Below are positions 12,359-21,706 of a stretch of 64,000 nt of DNA, one piece after another. The notes beneath the pieces are model-generated. The model saw only the letters and a list, made by a program, of their open reading frames with translations, was not told the DNA's origin and ran no database searches. The stretch comes from Halomonas sp. A40-4 (GTDB lineage: Bacteria; Pseudomonadota; Gammaproteobacteria; Pseudomonadales; Halomonadaceae): assembly GCF_015767635.1 (NCBI RefSeq), contig NZ_CP065230.1, forward strand, positions 1 through 64,000. The letters are read 5' to 3'. Made by a program: the position numbers and the translations under genes. How positions within the stretch are numbered: the first letter of the stretch is position 1; the number at the start of each line of letters is the position of its first letter.

Positions 12359-13919
12359 TGTCGACTTCATCGGTTCGGTCTGCCGGCGTTTCAATCACCT
12401 GCTCCTGTGGAGAGGGACTGGGTTCCTGACGCTGGGGTGCCAGCCCCTCCCACAGTCGGTGCTGCAGGGCGGTTTCCTCTCGTAAGTGCTCGTTCAAAGT
12501 ATCCAGGCCATGACGCTCCACCAGGGTTTCCTGATCGCTCAGCAGCGAGACGCCCAGCCCCGCTCGGTGTCCATCCAATGTGAAGTCGAGAGCCTCAAGA
12601 ATCGTGGGGAAGGCATCCAGCATGGTGGCATTTCGCTGAATTCGCTGGGGAGGCAAATGGTCACCCAGTAGCATGAAGGTGTTTTCACGATCCATCGTGG
12701 TCAGCTCGTCCCATACTGATACGCGCATGGTGAGGTGATCACTCATGATCGCCACGACGGTGTCATCCAATAACCCTTCATTGTTCAGGCGATTAATCAG
12801 ATCGCGTGCCAGCCAGGCAGAGCACTCAACTGAGTAAAGAATGTCTTGCTCATCAAAAGGGCCCTGACGTTCGCGACAGCGCTGGGCAGGAAATCCGTTG
12901 GGGGCATGGCCTGAAATACTCAGCGTCACTACCCCCCAGGGGCCGTTATCTGCTTCGTCAAGCCGACGAATTTCTTCAACTGTCATGTCATAAAGGCTGT
13001 CATCGTAGATTCCCCAACTGTTGACGTAGTCCGGGTCATCGAGTCGCTGTACGAGCTCTTCCTTGCCTTGAACGCGTTGAAACTGATGGCCGCGGTAGAA
13101 TAAGCCTTTGCCAGCAAACTCCGTGCTGGCCCCACCCAGGTAGCTGAGTCGGTATCCTTGGGCGGCTAGAATATCGCCCAGGCAGTCAATACCTGGAACA
13201 ACACTCTTCAATGGTTCGAACTGACTGTCATGGAGAAGCCCCGCTGGCATCAGGGGAACACCGCATTGACTGGCGATCATACCGGCCATGGTCCAGCCGG
13301 TATTCTCCATTTGCTGAATACCCTCAAAGACAACGCCCCGTTCACCGAGGCGGTTAAGGTCATCGTAAGCATCGCCAAACTGGGTGGCATCATAAGTGCG
13401 CTCGATGCTTTCCAAATAAAGTACAAGCAAGTTAGGGGCTTCTTTCTGATTAGATGTAGGTGGGGCTACATAGCGCTGATCCAGCCAATCAGCGTTGTCG
13501 GCCACCACTGCCGCGCTGCGCTGGCCCAGCCCGAAAAGCAAAGGATTACTGGCGAGAAGCCCAATCGCCAGAAAGCGTTCTATCAATCGCCAACGTTGAT
13601 CATGGCGGGACAGCCAGGTGACAGAAGCCAATACAGCAAGCATGCTCAGTGTATAAACAAGGGCGGTAATCATCTTGCCTGCACCGCCATGCTCAGCCAT
13701 GCCTGCCTGGAGATGGAAAAAAACAGCCCCCAAGTCGACATTACCGAAGCTGTCTGCCAGGTAGATATAAACACCCCATAGACTTAACGGCGCAAGCGAC
13801 CACGGCCATACTTTGCGGTAACGTGCATTGAGAGGCCGCCCCCAGCGTAACTTTATACCGACGCTTAACCAGGCGAGAGCAAACAGGAACAGCGTCCACA
13901 AGGGTAGGCGGGTTAGCAC
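12348..13919 (-). CDS. OpgB-like phosphoglycerol transferase (sulfatase/alkaline phosphatase fold)
   Basis: The product resembles OpgB (MdoB), the inner-membrane enzyme that transfers phosphoglycerol to periplasmic glucans. Shared blocks include LYLESIERTYD, GWTMAGMIASQCGVPL (with the likely metal or nucleophile Thr), CLGDILAAQGY, VNSWGIYDDSL and MSDHLTM. Several hydrophobic segments in the first 130 residues suggest a membrane anchor, with the catalytic domain in the periplasm. At 523 residues it lacks the long C-terminal extension of E. coli OpgB (763). No opgG or opgH is in the window, so the acceptor is unknown; it could decorate the LPS core. The start at GTG 13919 is uncertain: the frame is open about 50 codons further up, encodes another hydrophobic stretch, and has no standard start codon. 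Confidence 0.8.
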   Translation of the reverse strand: MLTRLPLWTLFLFALAWLSVGIKLRWGRPLNARYRKVWPWSLAPLSLWGVYIYLADSFGNVDLGAVFFHLQAGMAEHGGAGKMITALVYTLSMLAVLASVTWLSRHDQRWRLIERFLAIGLLASNPLLFGLGQRSAAVVADNADWLDQRYVAPPTSNQKEAPNLLVLYLESIERTYDATQFGDAYDDLNRLGERGVVFEGIQQMENTGWTMAGMIASQCGVPLMPAGLLHDSQFEPLKSVVPGIDCLGDILAAQGYRLSYLGGASTEFAGKGLFYRGHQFQRVQGKEELVQRLDDPDYVNSWGIYDDSLYDMTVEEIRRLDEADNGPWGVVTLSISGHAPNGFPAQRCRERQGPFDEQDILYSVECSAWLARDLINRLNNEGLLDDTVVAIMSDHLTMRVSVWDELTTMDRENTFMLLGDHLPPQRIQRNATMLDAFPTILEALDFTLDGHRAGLGVSLLSDQETLVERHGLDTLNEHLREETALQHRLWEGLAPQRQEPSPSPQEQVIETPADRTDEVDIMR

Positions 13920-14081
13920 GGTGATCGCATAGCCAAGGGAGAGACCGATCAGGGTGATGGCAATGATGGCTAACCTAACGTTATCCAGTTTAGAGAAAAA
14001 GCGATAATGAATGATGACATTTACCTGATTTAAATAGTGAGAATCAAATTGAAGCGAGATCGGTGGATGTTAATAATAGCG

Positions 14082-15056
14082 TTAATGAGAGAAAAATTGA
14101 TGGGTACGCTCGAAATATTTTTGCATAACCAATAGGCCAACCAAACGTTCTTTTTCGGTATCCATAAATTGATCTACGTAACGGTTGGCATTGCGAATAA
14201 TCTCTTTTGCTTCGCAGGGGTGTTCCCGGTAGTAGATGATTTTATCTTCAAGGTCAGAGTAATCATCCTTGAGTAGCACATAGTGATATCCAGGCAGCAA
14301 TGTGCCTTCCATGAACCATGTTTCAAAGCGTGGTCGTCTCATGAAGCACAGTGAGTTAGAGGCCATTATCCATTTGAGATTGGTTGCAACATCCTTGCCT
14401 TCGATACTCATCACAAATTTATACTTCAATTGCGCCGGGACCGACATGAAATGTTTATGCCAAGGCTGGCCAAGCGCATTTTTGTGAATGTCACCCACAT
14501 TACATAGCGGATGATCGTAAAAGTCTCGGATGAATTGACGCCGATGCTCTTGATGGCAAGAACCACGCCATACCACGAGGTCAAGCTTGGCATCATAGCG
14601 GTAAGGATCTTTTACTGTGTAGTAATGACGAACGCGGTTTAACTTAAGTAAAACAGAGTTTTGATTGTGGTCACTGATGGGGCGGCTTTTAACCAAGGTT
14701 GGCACGTCGGGCACAGTGGTTACATCACCAAAGCGATGACAGAAGCGTAGCTCAGGTGGAAAATAGCGCAATACGCTGAGTAAATCCAAGTAATAAGTGC
14801 CACTTTTCTCACGCTTGAAACTAGATAGCGTTATGGCCTGCTCGGGAAGTTCAACGTTATCATTCAGTTGATTGCAGTAATTAACACGATTAAGTATTAT
14901 TTGCCGCTCGTCCTCTGAAAAGCTCTTAAGCTTGCGAAGCAAGTTTTTTCGTTGACGCTGAAGAAAAGCCCCTGGAATCAGGCGGTGAAAGGTATGTCGG
15001 GCATAAAAGCTAAGCTTGTGAAAGTTTTTATGTGCTTTTGCAGACGTTGCAAGCAT
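14082..15056 (-). CDS. GT90 (CAP10/LpsA-type) glycosyltransferase
   Basis: The 324-residue product has the CAP10 pattern of glycosyltransferase family 90, which includes the LPS core enzyme LpsA. VVWRGS near the middle, GKDVATNLKWIMASNSL as the donor-site motif, and the C-terminal LPGYHYVLLKDDYSDLEDKI are the diagnostic blocks. It probably adds a hexose or pentose to the LPS core; donor and linkage cannot be told. It lies four bases after the preceding GT4 gene and is the fourth gene of a minus-strand glycosyltransferase run. The region is visibly richer in A and T than its flanks. Confidence 0.8.
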   Translation of the reverse strand: MLATSAKAHKNFHKLSFYARHTFHRLIPGAFLQRQRKNLLRKLKSFSEDERQIILNRVNYCNQLNDNVELPEQAITLSSFKREKSGTYYLDLLSVLRYFPPELRFCHRFGDVTTVPDVPTLVKSRPISDHNQNSVLLKLNRVRHYYTVKDPYRYDAKLDLVVWRGSCHQEHRRQFIRDFYDHPLCNVGDIHKNALGQPWHKHFMSVPAQLKYKFVMSIEGKDVATNLKWIMASNSLCFMRRPRFETWFMEGTLLPGYHYVLLKDDYSDLEDKIIYYREHPCEAKEIIRNANRYVDQFMDTEKERLVGLLVMQKYFERTHQFFSH

Positions 15057-15060
15057 AATG

Positions 15061-16098
15061 TTAATTCACTATTGATTGATAGAGATGCCAGTAAGATGCT
15101 GCCATTGACTGAGGGCTGTATTGATCCAAATGCTCAGTGGCCTCTTGAGCTAACTGTTGACGAAGAGCTGGATCTTCACGTAAACGAATAATCCCTTTAG
15201 CCAGCGATTCAGCATCGCTGGAGGGAATAAGTAATCCCGTATGCTCATGTTTGACGATATCGGGTATGCCGCCTACATCAGTGGCAATGACGGGGATGCC
15301 TAGCTGCATGACATCCAGAATAACAGAACCCAATCCCTCATTACGTGACGGAAATGCAAATATATCCAGGCCAGCCAGATAATTGGCAATATCGCTTTTA
15401 AATCCGAGCCAGGAGACATTGCCAAGCGACGACGACTCTGCTTTTAGTGCCTCTGCATCTTTACCATCACCTAAAAAAATAAAGTGTATATCCGGCGCTT
15501 GATGTTCAAGCATCTGCGCAGCCTTCAGTAGCACTCGCTGACCCTTATGGCTATCGACCACGGCGCCTGCGTGGCCTACCAAGAATTTATCCCTAAAATC
15601 CTCACGAAAACTGTTGGCGGCCTCAAGTTTAGGCGTCAAACGTGAATAGGCACTCGGTATCAACGTTACATTGCCCCACTGGCTGTCTTCCAGAAGGTGC
15701 TTTATAACTTGGGAAAGGGCAACTCGGGCGGATGCATGCGAGTAACTTTGCTGGTTAAACCACTTTTTCCTAACGGGTGCATCAACACGACGAGTAATTA
15801 AATAGGGTGTGCCTTTTAAACGATAGTGCAAATAGGCCCAATGAACGCCTTTTGCATCGTGAGCATGTACCAACTGAGTGTCGCCGAGATGAAAGTGTCC
15901 GGCCAACTGATGATCGGCCGTCTGAAACGTGAGTTTCGTTACGCCATGCAGGTGTTGACGCATGGGAGAGTCGCGACGGCAAACCAGTGTTTGTGAAAGG
16001 TCGTTGTGTGACTGCTCTGCCAATGTCTTGATTAATAACTCAGTTTGGCGCTCGCCGCCACGAAATCCGCGCGCCAAATTGACATGAGTAATGTGCAT
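15061..16098 (-). CDS. GT4-family glycosyltransferase
   Basis: This 345-residue protein opens with MHITHVNLARGFRGGERQTE, the GGxE loop typical of GT4 (GT-B fold) enzymes. VGHAGAVVDSHKGQRVLL is the mid-domain hinge. The C-terminal nucleotide-sugar site reads FPSRNEGLGSVILDVMQLG; the usual second Glu of the E-x7-E motif is Asp here. It probably transfers a hexose or heptose to the LPS core. Its start lies three bases after the end of the upstream GT2 gene, so the two are cotranscribed. Confidence 0.82.
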   Translation of the reverse strand: MHITHVNLARGFRGGERQTELLIKTLAEQSHNDLSQTLVCRRDSPMRQHLHGVTKLTFQTADHQLAGHFHLGDTQLVHAHDAKGVHWAYLHYRLKGTPYLITRRVDAPVRKKWFNQQSYSHASARVALSQVIKHLLEDSQWGNVTLIPSAYSRLTPKLEAANSFREDFRDKFLVGHAGAVVDSHKGQRVLLKAAQMLEHQAPDIHFIFLGDGKDAEALKAESSSLGNVSWLGFKSDIANYLAGLDIFAFPSRNEGLGSVILDVMQLGIPVIATDVGGIPDIVKHEHTGLLIPSSDAESLAKGIIRLREDPALRQQLAQEATEHLDQYSPQSMAASYWHLYQSIVN

Positions 16099-16101
16099 TG
16101 A

Positions 16102-16884
16102 TCACCAAACCTTATTAAAATCTTCCGCTTCAAGCACTTTGGGATCACGTTGATACTCGAGTAGCTTGGCATACTTCAAATAGCTATTGAGCCCCGCGCT
16201 GACTGCAACGGTCATGCCATCAACCCCGCCCATAAAGCCGCGCTGTAATACATATTTACGCACAAAAGCATTCAGCCCATGTGCAAACGGTGAGAAAGCG
16301 TTAGCCCGCTTCCCTTTCTGGAACATGATTTTGGCCGCGCGACCACTGAAATTACGCCCTGGCTTGGCAAACAGTTGCCCAAGGTTATCAAAAGAGTGGT
16401 GTATCATATCCGCATCAAGTCGCTTTGGATTGGCGGCGATGACTTTTGCGTGCTGCTTGACGTCAGCAAAGCGTGCATGGCGATGGTTGTAGAGTCGAAT
16501 ACAGTAATCTGGATACCAGCCGCAGACCTGGATCCAGCGTGATCCAATCATGTTGCGTCGCCGAAAGGCAAAGGCGTCGTGCTCGGTTGCCGCGAGCTCA
16601 AGCTGACGAATCGCTTCTACCATCTCTGGGGTAAGACGTTCATCAGCGTCCAGACTCAGAACCCAGTCATACTTGACATGTTCAAGTGCAACATTTTTCT
16701 GAATGCCGTCGCCCAAGTATGCCTGATGTACCACTCTGGCACCCAACTCGGTCGCAATCGCCACGGTTCGATCCTGGCTGCCTGAATCTACGACAACAAC
16801 GTCATCACAAACCTGGCGAGCGGAAGCAATACAGTCCGCAATATTGGCTTCTTCGTTAAAGGCAATAATATTAGCCGATATCAT
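16102..16884 (-). CDS. GT2-family glycosyltransferase, WaaE/KdtX-like
   Basis: The 260-residue protein has the GT-A fold pattern: NIIAFNEEANIADCI at the N-terminus, VDSGSQDRT, and the metal-binding LDADERL. Overall it resembles the WaaE/KdtX group, which adds glucose to the first heptose of the core. I chose the ATG at 16884, which gives the family N-terminus and overlaps the preceding GT4 gene by four bases (ATGA). The open frame reaches further up, to 16947, but that part lies inside the preceding gene. Substrate assignment is an inference from family likeness. Confidence 0.83.
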   Translation of the reverse strand: MISANIIAFNEEANIADCIASARQVCDDVVVVDSGSQDRTVAIATELGARVVHQAYLGDGIQKNVALEHVKYDWVLSLDADERLTPEMVEAIRQLELAATEHDAFAFRRRNMIGSRWIQVCGWYPDYCIRLYNHRHARFADVKQHAKVIAANPKRLDADMIHHSFDNLGQLFAKPGRNFSGRAAKIMFQKGKRANAFSPFAHGLNAFVRKYVLQRGFMGGVDGMTVAVSAGLNSYLKYAKLLEYQRDPKVLEAEDFNKVW

Positions 16885-18035
16885 GAAACAGGCATCTCTT
16901 GCAAAAAGGCAGAAGTAATGTGTGCTGGTGAAAAACGTTCCAGCCAACCTTCATCAATAGCGTAGCCGCCAGCGTCAAGAATGCCATCAACACGGGCTGC
17001 TAACGCCTCCGGTGTCATTTCACACAGGTAAGCTTCCAAATCACCGGTCATGATATCACGTACCCCGCCTGGACAATCGACCGAAACAACAGGGGTTTGG
17101 CAGGCCAGCGCTTCGAGCAGTACGATGCCAAGACCTTCATGTGCCGAGCTCAGGATAAACAAACGAGCATGGTGCATCCATGGGTAAGGATTTAATTGGC
17201 GGCCCGCAAAAATAACGTTCTCAGCAATTCCAAGCTCAATGGCAAGCGCCTCCAGTTCTTTGCGTAATGGCCCCTCGCCGACAATCACAAGCGGGAGGGG
17301 CGTTTTCATTTTGGCATACGCCCTCAGCAGGAGGTCATGGTTCTTTTGCGGTACTAAGCGGGCCACGTTGAGTAAATAAGGGAAATTGGGTCGCTCCGGG
17401 AAGTCATCTTTCATGGCCTGCTGGATGGCGGCTACAGGGCAGGGATTTGTGATGGTTTTCAATGATAAAGGCTCTACCTTTAGCGCCTGCATTGTCGTCG
17501 CTATTTGTTTTTCGACCCCGTGAGAAACGGTAATTAGATGTTTATTATGAAATAGGCAGCGTGCTTTCAGTCGCTCCAACCAGGCATTGTGGCCTAAGGT
17601 TGGCTTGACGATATTTTCAAGAACGTAACAGGCGCGCGTGTCCTGGAAAGACCAAACCGTTTCGAAGGTGCCAATACCACGAAAGATAATTCGGTCAAAA
17701 GAGCCGTATTGGCGCTCTAGGCGGCGTATTTCGCGCTTAAACAGTTTTCCGCCCCACCATCCTGATAATAAAAAATAGCTTTTGCGTAAAACGCTATTGA
17801 ACAGGCGTGCGGCGATCTCGATGACGCCGCCTATACCTGATGTCCACATGGCACGTGCAAGCTCGAAATGATGAACATTGACGTGGTCATTGCTCGGTTC
17901 CAACTGGGGTGGGCGCGACTTGAAATACATCAAGTGGCTCTCATGCCCCTGTTCTGCAAAGCTGTCTGCGAGGTTCACCGCTACGCGTTCCATCCCACCA
18001 ATTTTTAACGTACGAACGACAATCAATACCTTCAT
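16881..18035 (-). CDS. GT4-family glycosyltransferase
   Basis: The first gene of the minus-strand glycosyltransferase run encodes 384 residues. The N-terminal MKVLIVVRTLKIGGMERVAV is a GT4 donor-domain start, VARLVPQKNHDLLLRAY is the hinge, and SSAHEGLGIVLLEALAC holds the intact E-x7-E motif. A role in LPS core or O-chain assembly fits the context. I took the ATG at 18035; the open frame to 18101 adds 22 unlikely residues. The upstream gap to manC is 454 bases and must hold the promoter. Confidence 0.83.
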   Translation of the reverse strand: MKVLIVVRTLKIGGMERVAVNLADSFAEQGHESHLMYFKSRPPQLEPSNDHVNVHHFELARAMWTSGIGGVIEIAARLFNSVLRKSYFLLSGWWGGKLFKREIRRLERQYGSFDRIIFRGIGTFETVWSFQDTRACYVLENIVKPTLGHNAWLERLKARCLFHNKHLITVSHGVEKQIATTMQALKVEPLSLKTITNPCPVAAIQQAMKDDFPERPNFPYLLNVARLVPQKNHDLLLRAYAKMKTPLPLVIVGEGPLRKELEALAIELGIAENVIFAGRQLNPYPWMHHARLFILSSAHEGLGIVLLEALACQTPVVSVDCPGGVRDIMTGDLEAYLCEMTPEALAARVDGILDAGGYAIDEGWLERFSPAHITSAFLQEMPVS

Positions 18036-18489
18036 GAAGGTGAATCCTTTTGGTGTAGCGGAGGTTGCATAATAGGGCTGTATTGGAGCCGCTGGGCGCA
18101 TCGCGAATTGTGGATCGCGACAGCAGGTGTCTCAGAAATTGCAGTACAGATGTGAAAGATATCCTTGAGAACAGGTGCCAGGGCGTTAGCAAGTCATCAG
18201 GCTGATATCGGGAAGTTGCAGGAAGTATCTGTTAGCGTGCCATAGAACCAGCTTACACGAAACAAGCCCTCAGAAGGTTGGATTGGACGTCTATGTGTAT
18301 AGTCGAGTATCAGGAGGGCTGGTAACTAACACTTGGGGATGGCAAGTTGAGAGTGGGTGAGTGTTTTTTCTTTAAAAAGAAAGACAAATCCCTGATATGC
18401 ATTGTTTATGCTACAGCCTGATACCCGAACCTTTTCGAGCCCCGGCAATCAATACTGTGGCGCCCTCATAACCCTAGGAATATTCTGAT
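18036..18489. other. Intergenic gap between the glycosyltransferase run and manC
   Basis: No gene is visible in these 454 bases. The stretch must carry divergent promoters for the glycosyltransferase run and manC, but I cannot define a convincing -35/-10 pair. A short inverted repeat (TTTCTTT-AA-AAAGAAA, 18367-18382) lies about 110 bases upstream of manC. Confidence 0.6.
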
Positions 18490-19896
18490 ATGTCATTATT
18501 GCCTGTTGTCCTGGCGGGTGGTGTTGGGTCGAGACTATGGCCATTATCGCGTCAATTGCATCCCAAACAATTCCTGTCACTGGATGGTGGGCCTACCATG
18601 CTGCAAAAGACGCTAGGGCGTCTGGACGGGCTTGAAACACAATCATCCATCGTCATATGCAATGAGGAACACCGTTTTCTGGTAGCAGAACAGTTACGCC
18701 AGATAGGGTCGGATAATCGTCTCATATTGCTGGAACCGGTCGGGCGCAATACGGCGCCCGCGATTGCATTGGCGGCCATTGCCGCGACACAAGACGGCGA
18801 TGACCCTTTACTGCTTGTGTTGGCGGCTGACCATCAGGTTCAGGATATTGTGCCGTTCCATGACAGTATCAAGAAGGCGCAGGCTCTCGCAGAGCTTGAT
18901 TATTTGGTCACCTTCGGTGTGGTACCCACCTTCCCAGAAACTGGTTACGGTTATATTCAGCAGGGGACATCACTGGGGCAGGGCTTTGGTGTCAGGCGTT
19001 TTGTCGAAAAGCCTGATGCGGCGACGGCGACTGCTTACCTGGAAAGTGGTGAATATCTATGGAATAGCGGCATGTTCCTGTTTCGAGCGAGCTGCTACCT
19101 GCAAGAGCTGGAGCGCTTCCACCCCGATATGCTGCATGCTTGCCATCAGGCAATGGCTCAGCTAGAGAATGACCTGGATTTTACGCGCATCGACAACGAG
19201 GCTTTCGCCCGATGCGAGGACATCTCGGTCGATTATGCCGTGATGGAGAAAACACAGCATGCCGCCGTCGTGCCCTTGGCGGCGCGCTGGAGCGATCTGG
19301 GAGCCTGGGCTTCCATATGGGAGTTAAGCTATAAGTGTGAGGCGGGTAACAGCTATCATGGTGATGTTATCCAGGAAGATACTCGCAATACCATGCTGCG
19401 TTCCGAGAGTCGCCTGGTGGCTGCGATAGGCTTGGAAGACCTGGTCATTATCGAAACCAAGGATGCGGTATTAGTCGCTGATCGGCATAAGACGCAAGAC
19501 GTTAAAAAAATCGTCGAGCGACTCAAGGCTGAAGGTCGCGACGAGTTCAACAATCATCGCGTTGTCTATCGTCCCTGGGGGCGCTACGAATCGGTTGATA
19601 GGGGCCAGCGTTATCAGGTCAAGCGTATTACGGTGAATCCGGGTGCCAAGCTCTCGGTACAGATGCATCATCACCGGGCAGAGCACTGGATAGTGGTATC
19701 CGGCACGGCGGAAGTGACTAACGGAGAGGCGACCTACCTTGTGTGTGAAAACGAGTCGACCTATATCCCCATCGGCCAGATTCACGCGCTGAAAAACCCC
19801 GGCACGCTGCCTCTCGAATTGATCGAGGTTCAGTCCGGCAGCTACTTGGGTGAAGACGATATTATTCGCTTCGAGGATCAATACGGCCGCGTTTGA
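18490..19896 (+). CDS. manC: Mannose-1-phosphate guanylyltransferase / mannose-6-phosphate isomerase
   Basis: This bifunctional type II enzyme makes GDP-mannose: the N-terminal half is the guanylyltransferase and the C-terminal half a cupin-type mannose-6-phosphate isomerase. The pyrophosphorylase signature [14 protein letters not shown] and the FVEKPD motif are clear. Metal-binding residues of the isomerase lie in [19 protein letters not shown]. The 468 residues match AlgA/XanB/ManC. GDP-mannose may feed the adjacent glycosyltransferases or another polysaccharide; no manB lies in the window. The stop codon directly abuts that of kdkA on the other strand. Confidence 0.94.
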   Translation: MSLLPVVLAGGVGSRLWPLSRQLHPKQFLSLDGGPTMLQKTLGRLDGLETQSSIVICNEEHRFLVAEQLRQIGSDNRLILLEPVGRNTAPAIALAAIAATQDGDDPLLLVLAADHQVQDIVPFHDSIKKAQALAELDYLVTFGVVPTFPETGYGYIQQGTSLGQGFGVRRFVEKPDAATATAYLESGEYLWNSGMFLFRASCYLQELERFHPDMLHACHQAMAQLENDLDFTRIDNEAFARCEDISVDYAVMEKTQHAAVVPLAARWSDLGAWASIWELSYKCEAGNSYHGDVIQEDTRNTMLRSESRLVAAIGLEDLVIIETKDAVLVADRHKTQDVKKIVERLKAEGRDEFNNHRVVYRPWGRYESVDRGQRYQVKRITVNPGAKLSVQMHHHRAEHWIVVSGTAEVTNGEATYLVCENESTYIPIGQIHALKNPGTLPLELIEVQSGSYLGEDDIIRFEDQYGRV

Positions 19897-20610
19897 TCAA
19901 CTCGTAGCGCGATATCCTTGCAGAATAGAGGAGATCGATAGACTGGAATCAAACTTGTGAATGGACCTCTCAAGCCTCTCCAGATTGGCGCTCTGCCACT
20001 TCCCCGGTTGGCGCAACCGACAGCGGTCCAGGTCAATCAGCCATGGCGTGCCGCTGGCATCGACCAGAATATTGCGGGCGTTCAGATCGACATGATCAAG
20101 CTTGGCACGGTGAAAGCGTCGAATCATGGCACCTACGCGTTGCAAGAGCGCTTCATCTGCCAGGTGGCTGACGATCAACTCGGCGAGCGCTTTTGCGCCG
20201 GTGATGCGTTGCGTGATCAAGGCGGCTTCGTAGCTGAGTCCGTGACGAACCACGCAGGTGGCGATAGGGCGTGGAACAGGTAAACCCTGCTCGAACAGGT
20301 TGGCCGTGAGGCGCATTTCGCGAAAGCCGCGGGTGCGCTCAGCACCTACCCAGAAATAGCGTTTTTGGCTTAGCTTGGCGACTAGACCGCCTCGCCGGTA
20401 AGGGCGCAAAACCCATTGCTCTTCAGGGGTAGCCTGCAAAAAAAGGCTGCTGCCCCGGCCAGGGGCTTCACCGACCACTAAATCGCGGGATCGCCAGTAT
20501 TCAGCGCTGAACAGAGCGGGATCGGGTTGGTGTGACATGGCAGCGTCACATAAACTGTCTGCATCATGTAAAATCAGACTATTTCCTTGCCGGAGTGCCG
20601 CTAAGCGCAT
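19897..20610 (-). CDS. kdkA: 3-deoxy-D-manno-octulosonic acid (Kdo) kinase
   Basis: KdkA phosphorylates the Kdo attached to lipid A, using ATP; it belongs to the WaaP-type protein-kinase-like fold. Conserved blocks are the GRGSSLFLQ loop, YRRGGLVAKLSQKRYFW, the catalytic HVDLNARNILVD and LIDLDRCRLR. At 237 residues it matches KdkA of Haemophilus (about 241), and the N-terminal QGNSLILHDAD stretch aligns with that protein, favouring the ATG at 20610. That start codon overlaps the heptosyltransferase start on the other strand (CATG). A shorter start at 20538 would avoid the overlap. In species with KdkA the core often has a single phosphorylated Kdo. Confidence 0.9.
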   Translation of the reverse strand: MRLAALRQGNSLILHDADSLCDAAMSHQPDPALFSAEYWRSRDLVVGEAPGRGSSLFLQATPEEQWVLRPYRRGGLVAKLSQKRYFWVGAERTRGFREMRLTANLFEQGLPVPRPIATCVVRHGLSYEAALITQRITGAKALAELIVSHLADEALLQRVGAMIRRFHRAKLDHVDLNARNILVDASGTPWLIDLDRCRLRQPGKWQSANLERLERSIHKFDSSLSISSILQGYRATS

Positions 20611-21706
20611 GAAGCCCTCTCTGCCTGCTCAACCTAACCATATTGCGATTCTGCGTCTCTCGGCGTTAGGAGACGTCTGCAACCTTGTGCCCACCGTGCG
20701 AGCGTTGCAGCGCCAGTGGCCACAAGCGCGCATTACCTGGATCATCGGCAAAGGGGAATACAGTTTACTGGCCGGCCTGTCCGGGGTCGAGTTTGTTGTG
20801 TACGACAAATCGACGGGGCTCAAGGGAATGCGCGCTCTATGGCGCGAGCTTGCGGATACGCGTTTTGACGTGCTCTTGCACATGCAGCAAGCCATTCGGG
20901 CGAGTATTTTATCGCTGGGGCTGAAGGCCAATGTGCGTGTGGGCTATGACAAGGCGCGGGCCAAAGATGCCCAGCACCGGTTTACCCAGCTCCATATTGC
21001 GCCCAGGACCAACCCCCATGTGCTGGAATCCTTCATGGATTTCGCGCGTTTGATGGGTGTCGAAGAAGGACCCCTGGAGTGGAATTTGCCGGTACCCTCT
21101 GCCGCTTATGATGAAGCGCGTTTGATCAGCGGTGAAGCCCCTTATCTGGTGATTAATCCATGCAGTAACGTGCGGCTGCGTAATTTCCGTAACTGGTCGG
21201 TGGAAGGGTATGCAAGCGTCATTGAATATGCGTGGGTACAGCACGGACTGAAAAGCGTGTTGACTGGAGGAGGCAGCTCCCTCGAGCGGGAGATCGGGGA
21301 GCAAATTGAAATGCTCTGCCAGCCAGGCAGCGTGATCAATGCCATTGGTCAGACGTCGTTAAAAGGTCTTTTAGCGTTGGTTGATGGCGCGCGTGCGGTG
21401 GTTTCGCCGGATACCGGTCCTGCGCATATGTCTAACGCCATGGGGACCCCGACACTAGGACTTTACGCGACGACCAACCCGCAGCGCGCGGCGCCCTATC
21501 TATGGCGAGATTTCGCCGTTAATGCCTACCCGGAGGCGCTGTATACCTACCAGCAAAAATTGGTGGAAGAGGTAAGCTGGGGACAGCGCGTTCGCCATGC
21601 CGACGCCATGGGACTCATCAAAACCGATGACGTGATTGCCAAGTTCGAGGCACTGCTGACACATACGGCTGCGCGCCCAACAACAGGAACCACCGATGAA
21701 AGTTGA
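20609..21706 (+). CDS. GT9 heptosyltransferase, WaaC/OpsX-like
   Basis: This 365-residue GT9 protein has the heptosyltransferase N-terminus [19 protein letters not shown] and the C-terminal [20 protein letters not shown] donor-site motif. With waaF elsewhere in the window, it most likely adds the first heptose (the WaaC or OpsX role). The ATG at 20609 precedes MKPSLPAQ; the longer frame from 20537 lies in kdkA. hldE begins 11 bases before its stop codon, giving an operon with hldE and waaA. The transcript must start inside kdkA, because the two start codons overlap. Confidence 0.86.
   Translation: MKPSLPAQPNHIAILRLSALGDVCNLVPTVRALQRQWPQARITWIIGKGEYSLLAGLSGVEFVVYDKSTGLKGMRALWRELADTRFDVLLHMQQAIRASILSLGLKANVRVGYDKARAKDAQHRFTQLHIAPRTNPHVLESFMDFARLMGVEEGPLEWNLPVPSAAYDEARLISGEAPYLVINPCSNVRLRNFRNWSVEGYASVIEYAWVQHGLKSVLTGGGSSLEREIGEQIEMLCQPGSVINAIGQTSLKGLLALVDGARAVVSPDTGPAHMSNAMGTPTLGLYATTNPQRAAPYLWRDFAVNAYPEALYTYQQKLVEEVSWGQRVRHADAMGLIKTDDVIAKFEALLTHTAARPTTGTTDES

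Noticed and set aside
16885-16947. N-terminal extension of the GT2 gene
   Set aside because: The extra 21 codons lie inside the upstream GT4 gene and do not resemble the family; ATG 16884 fits better.
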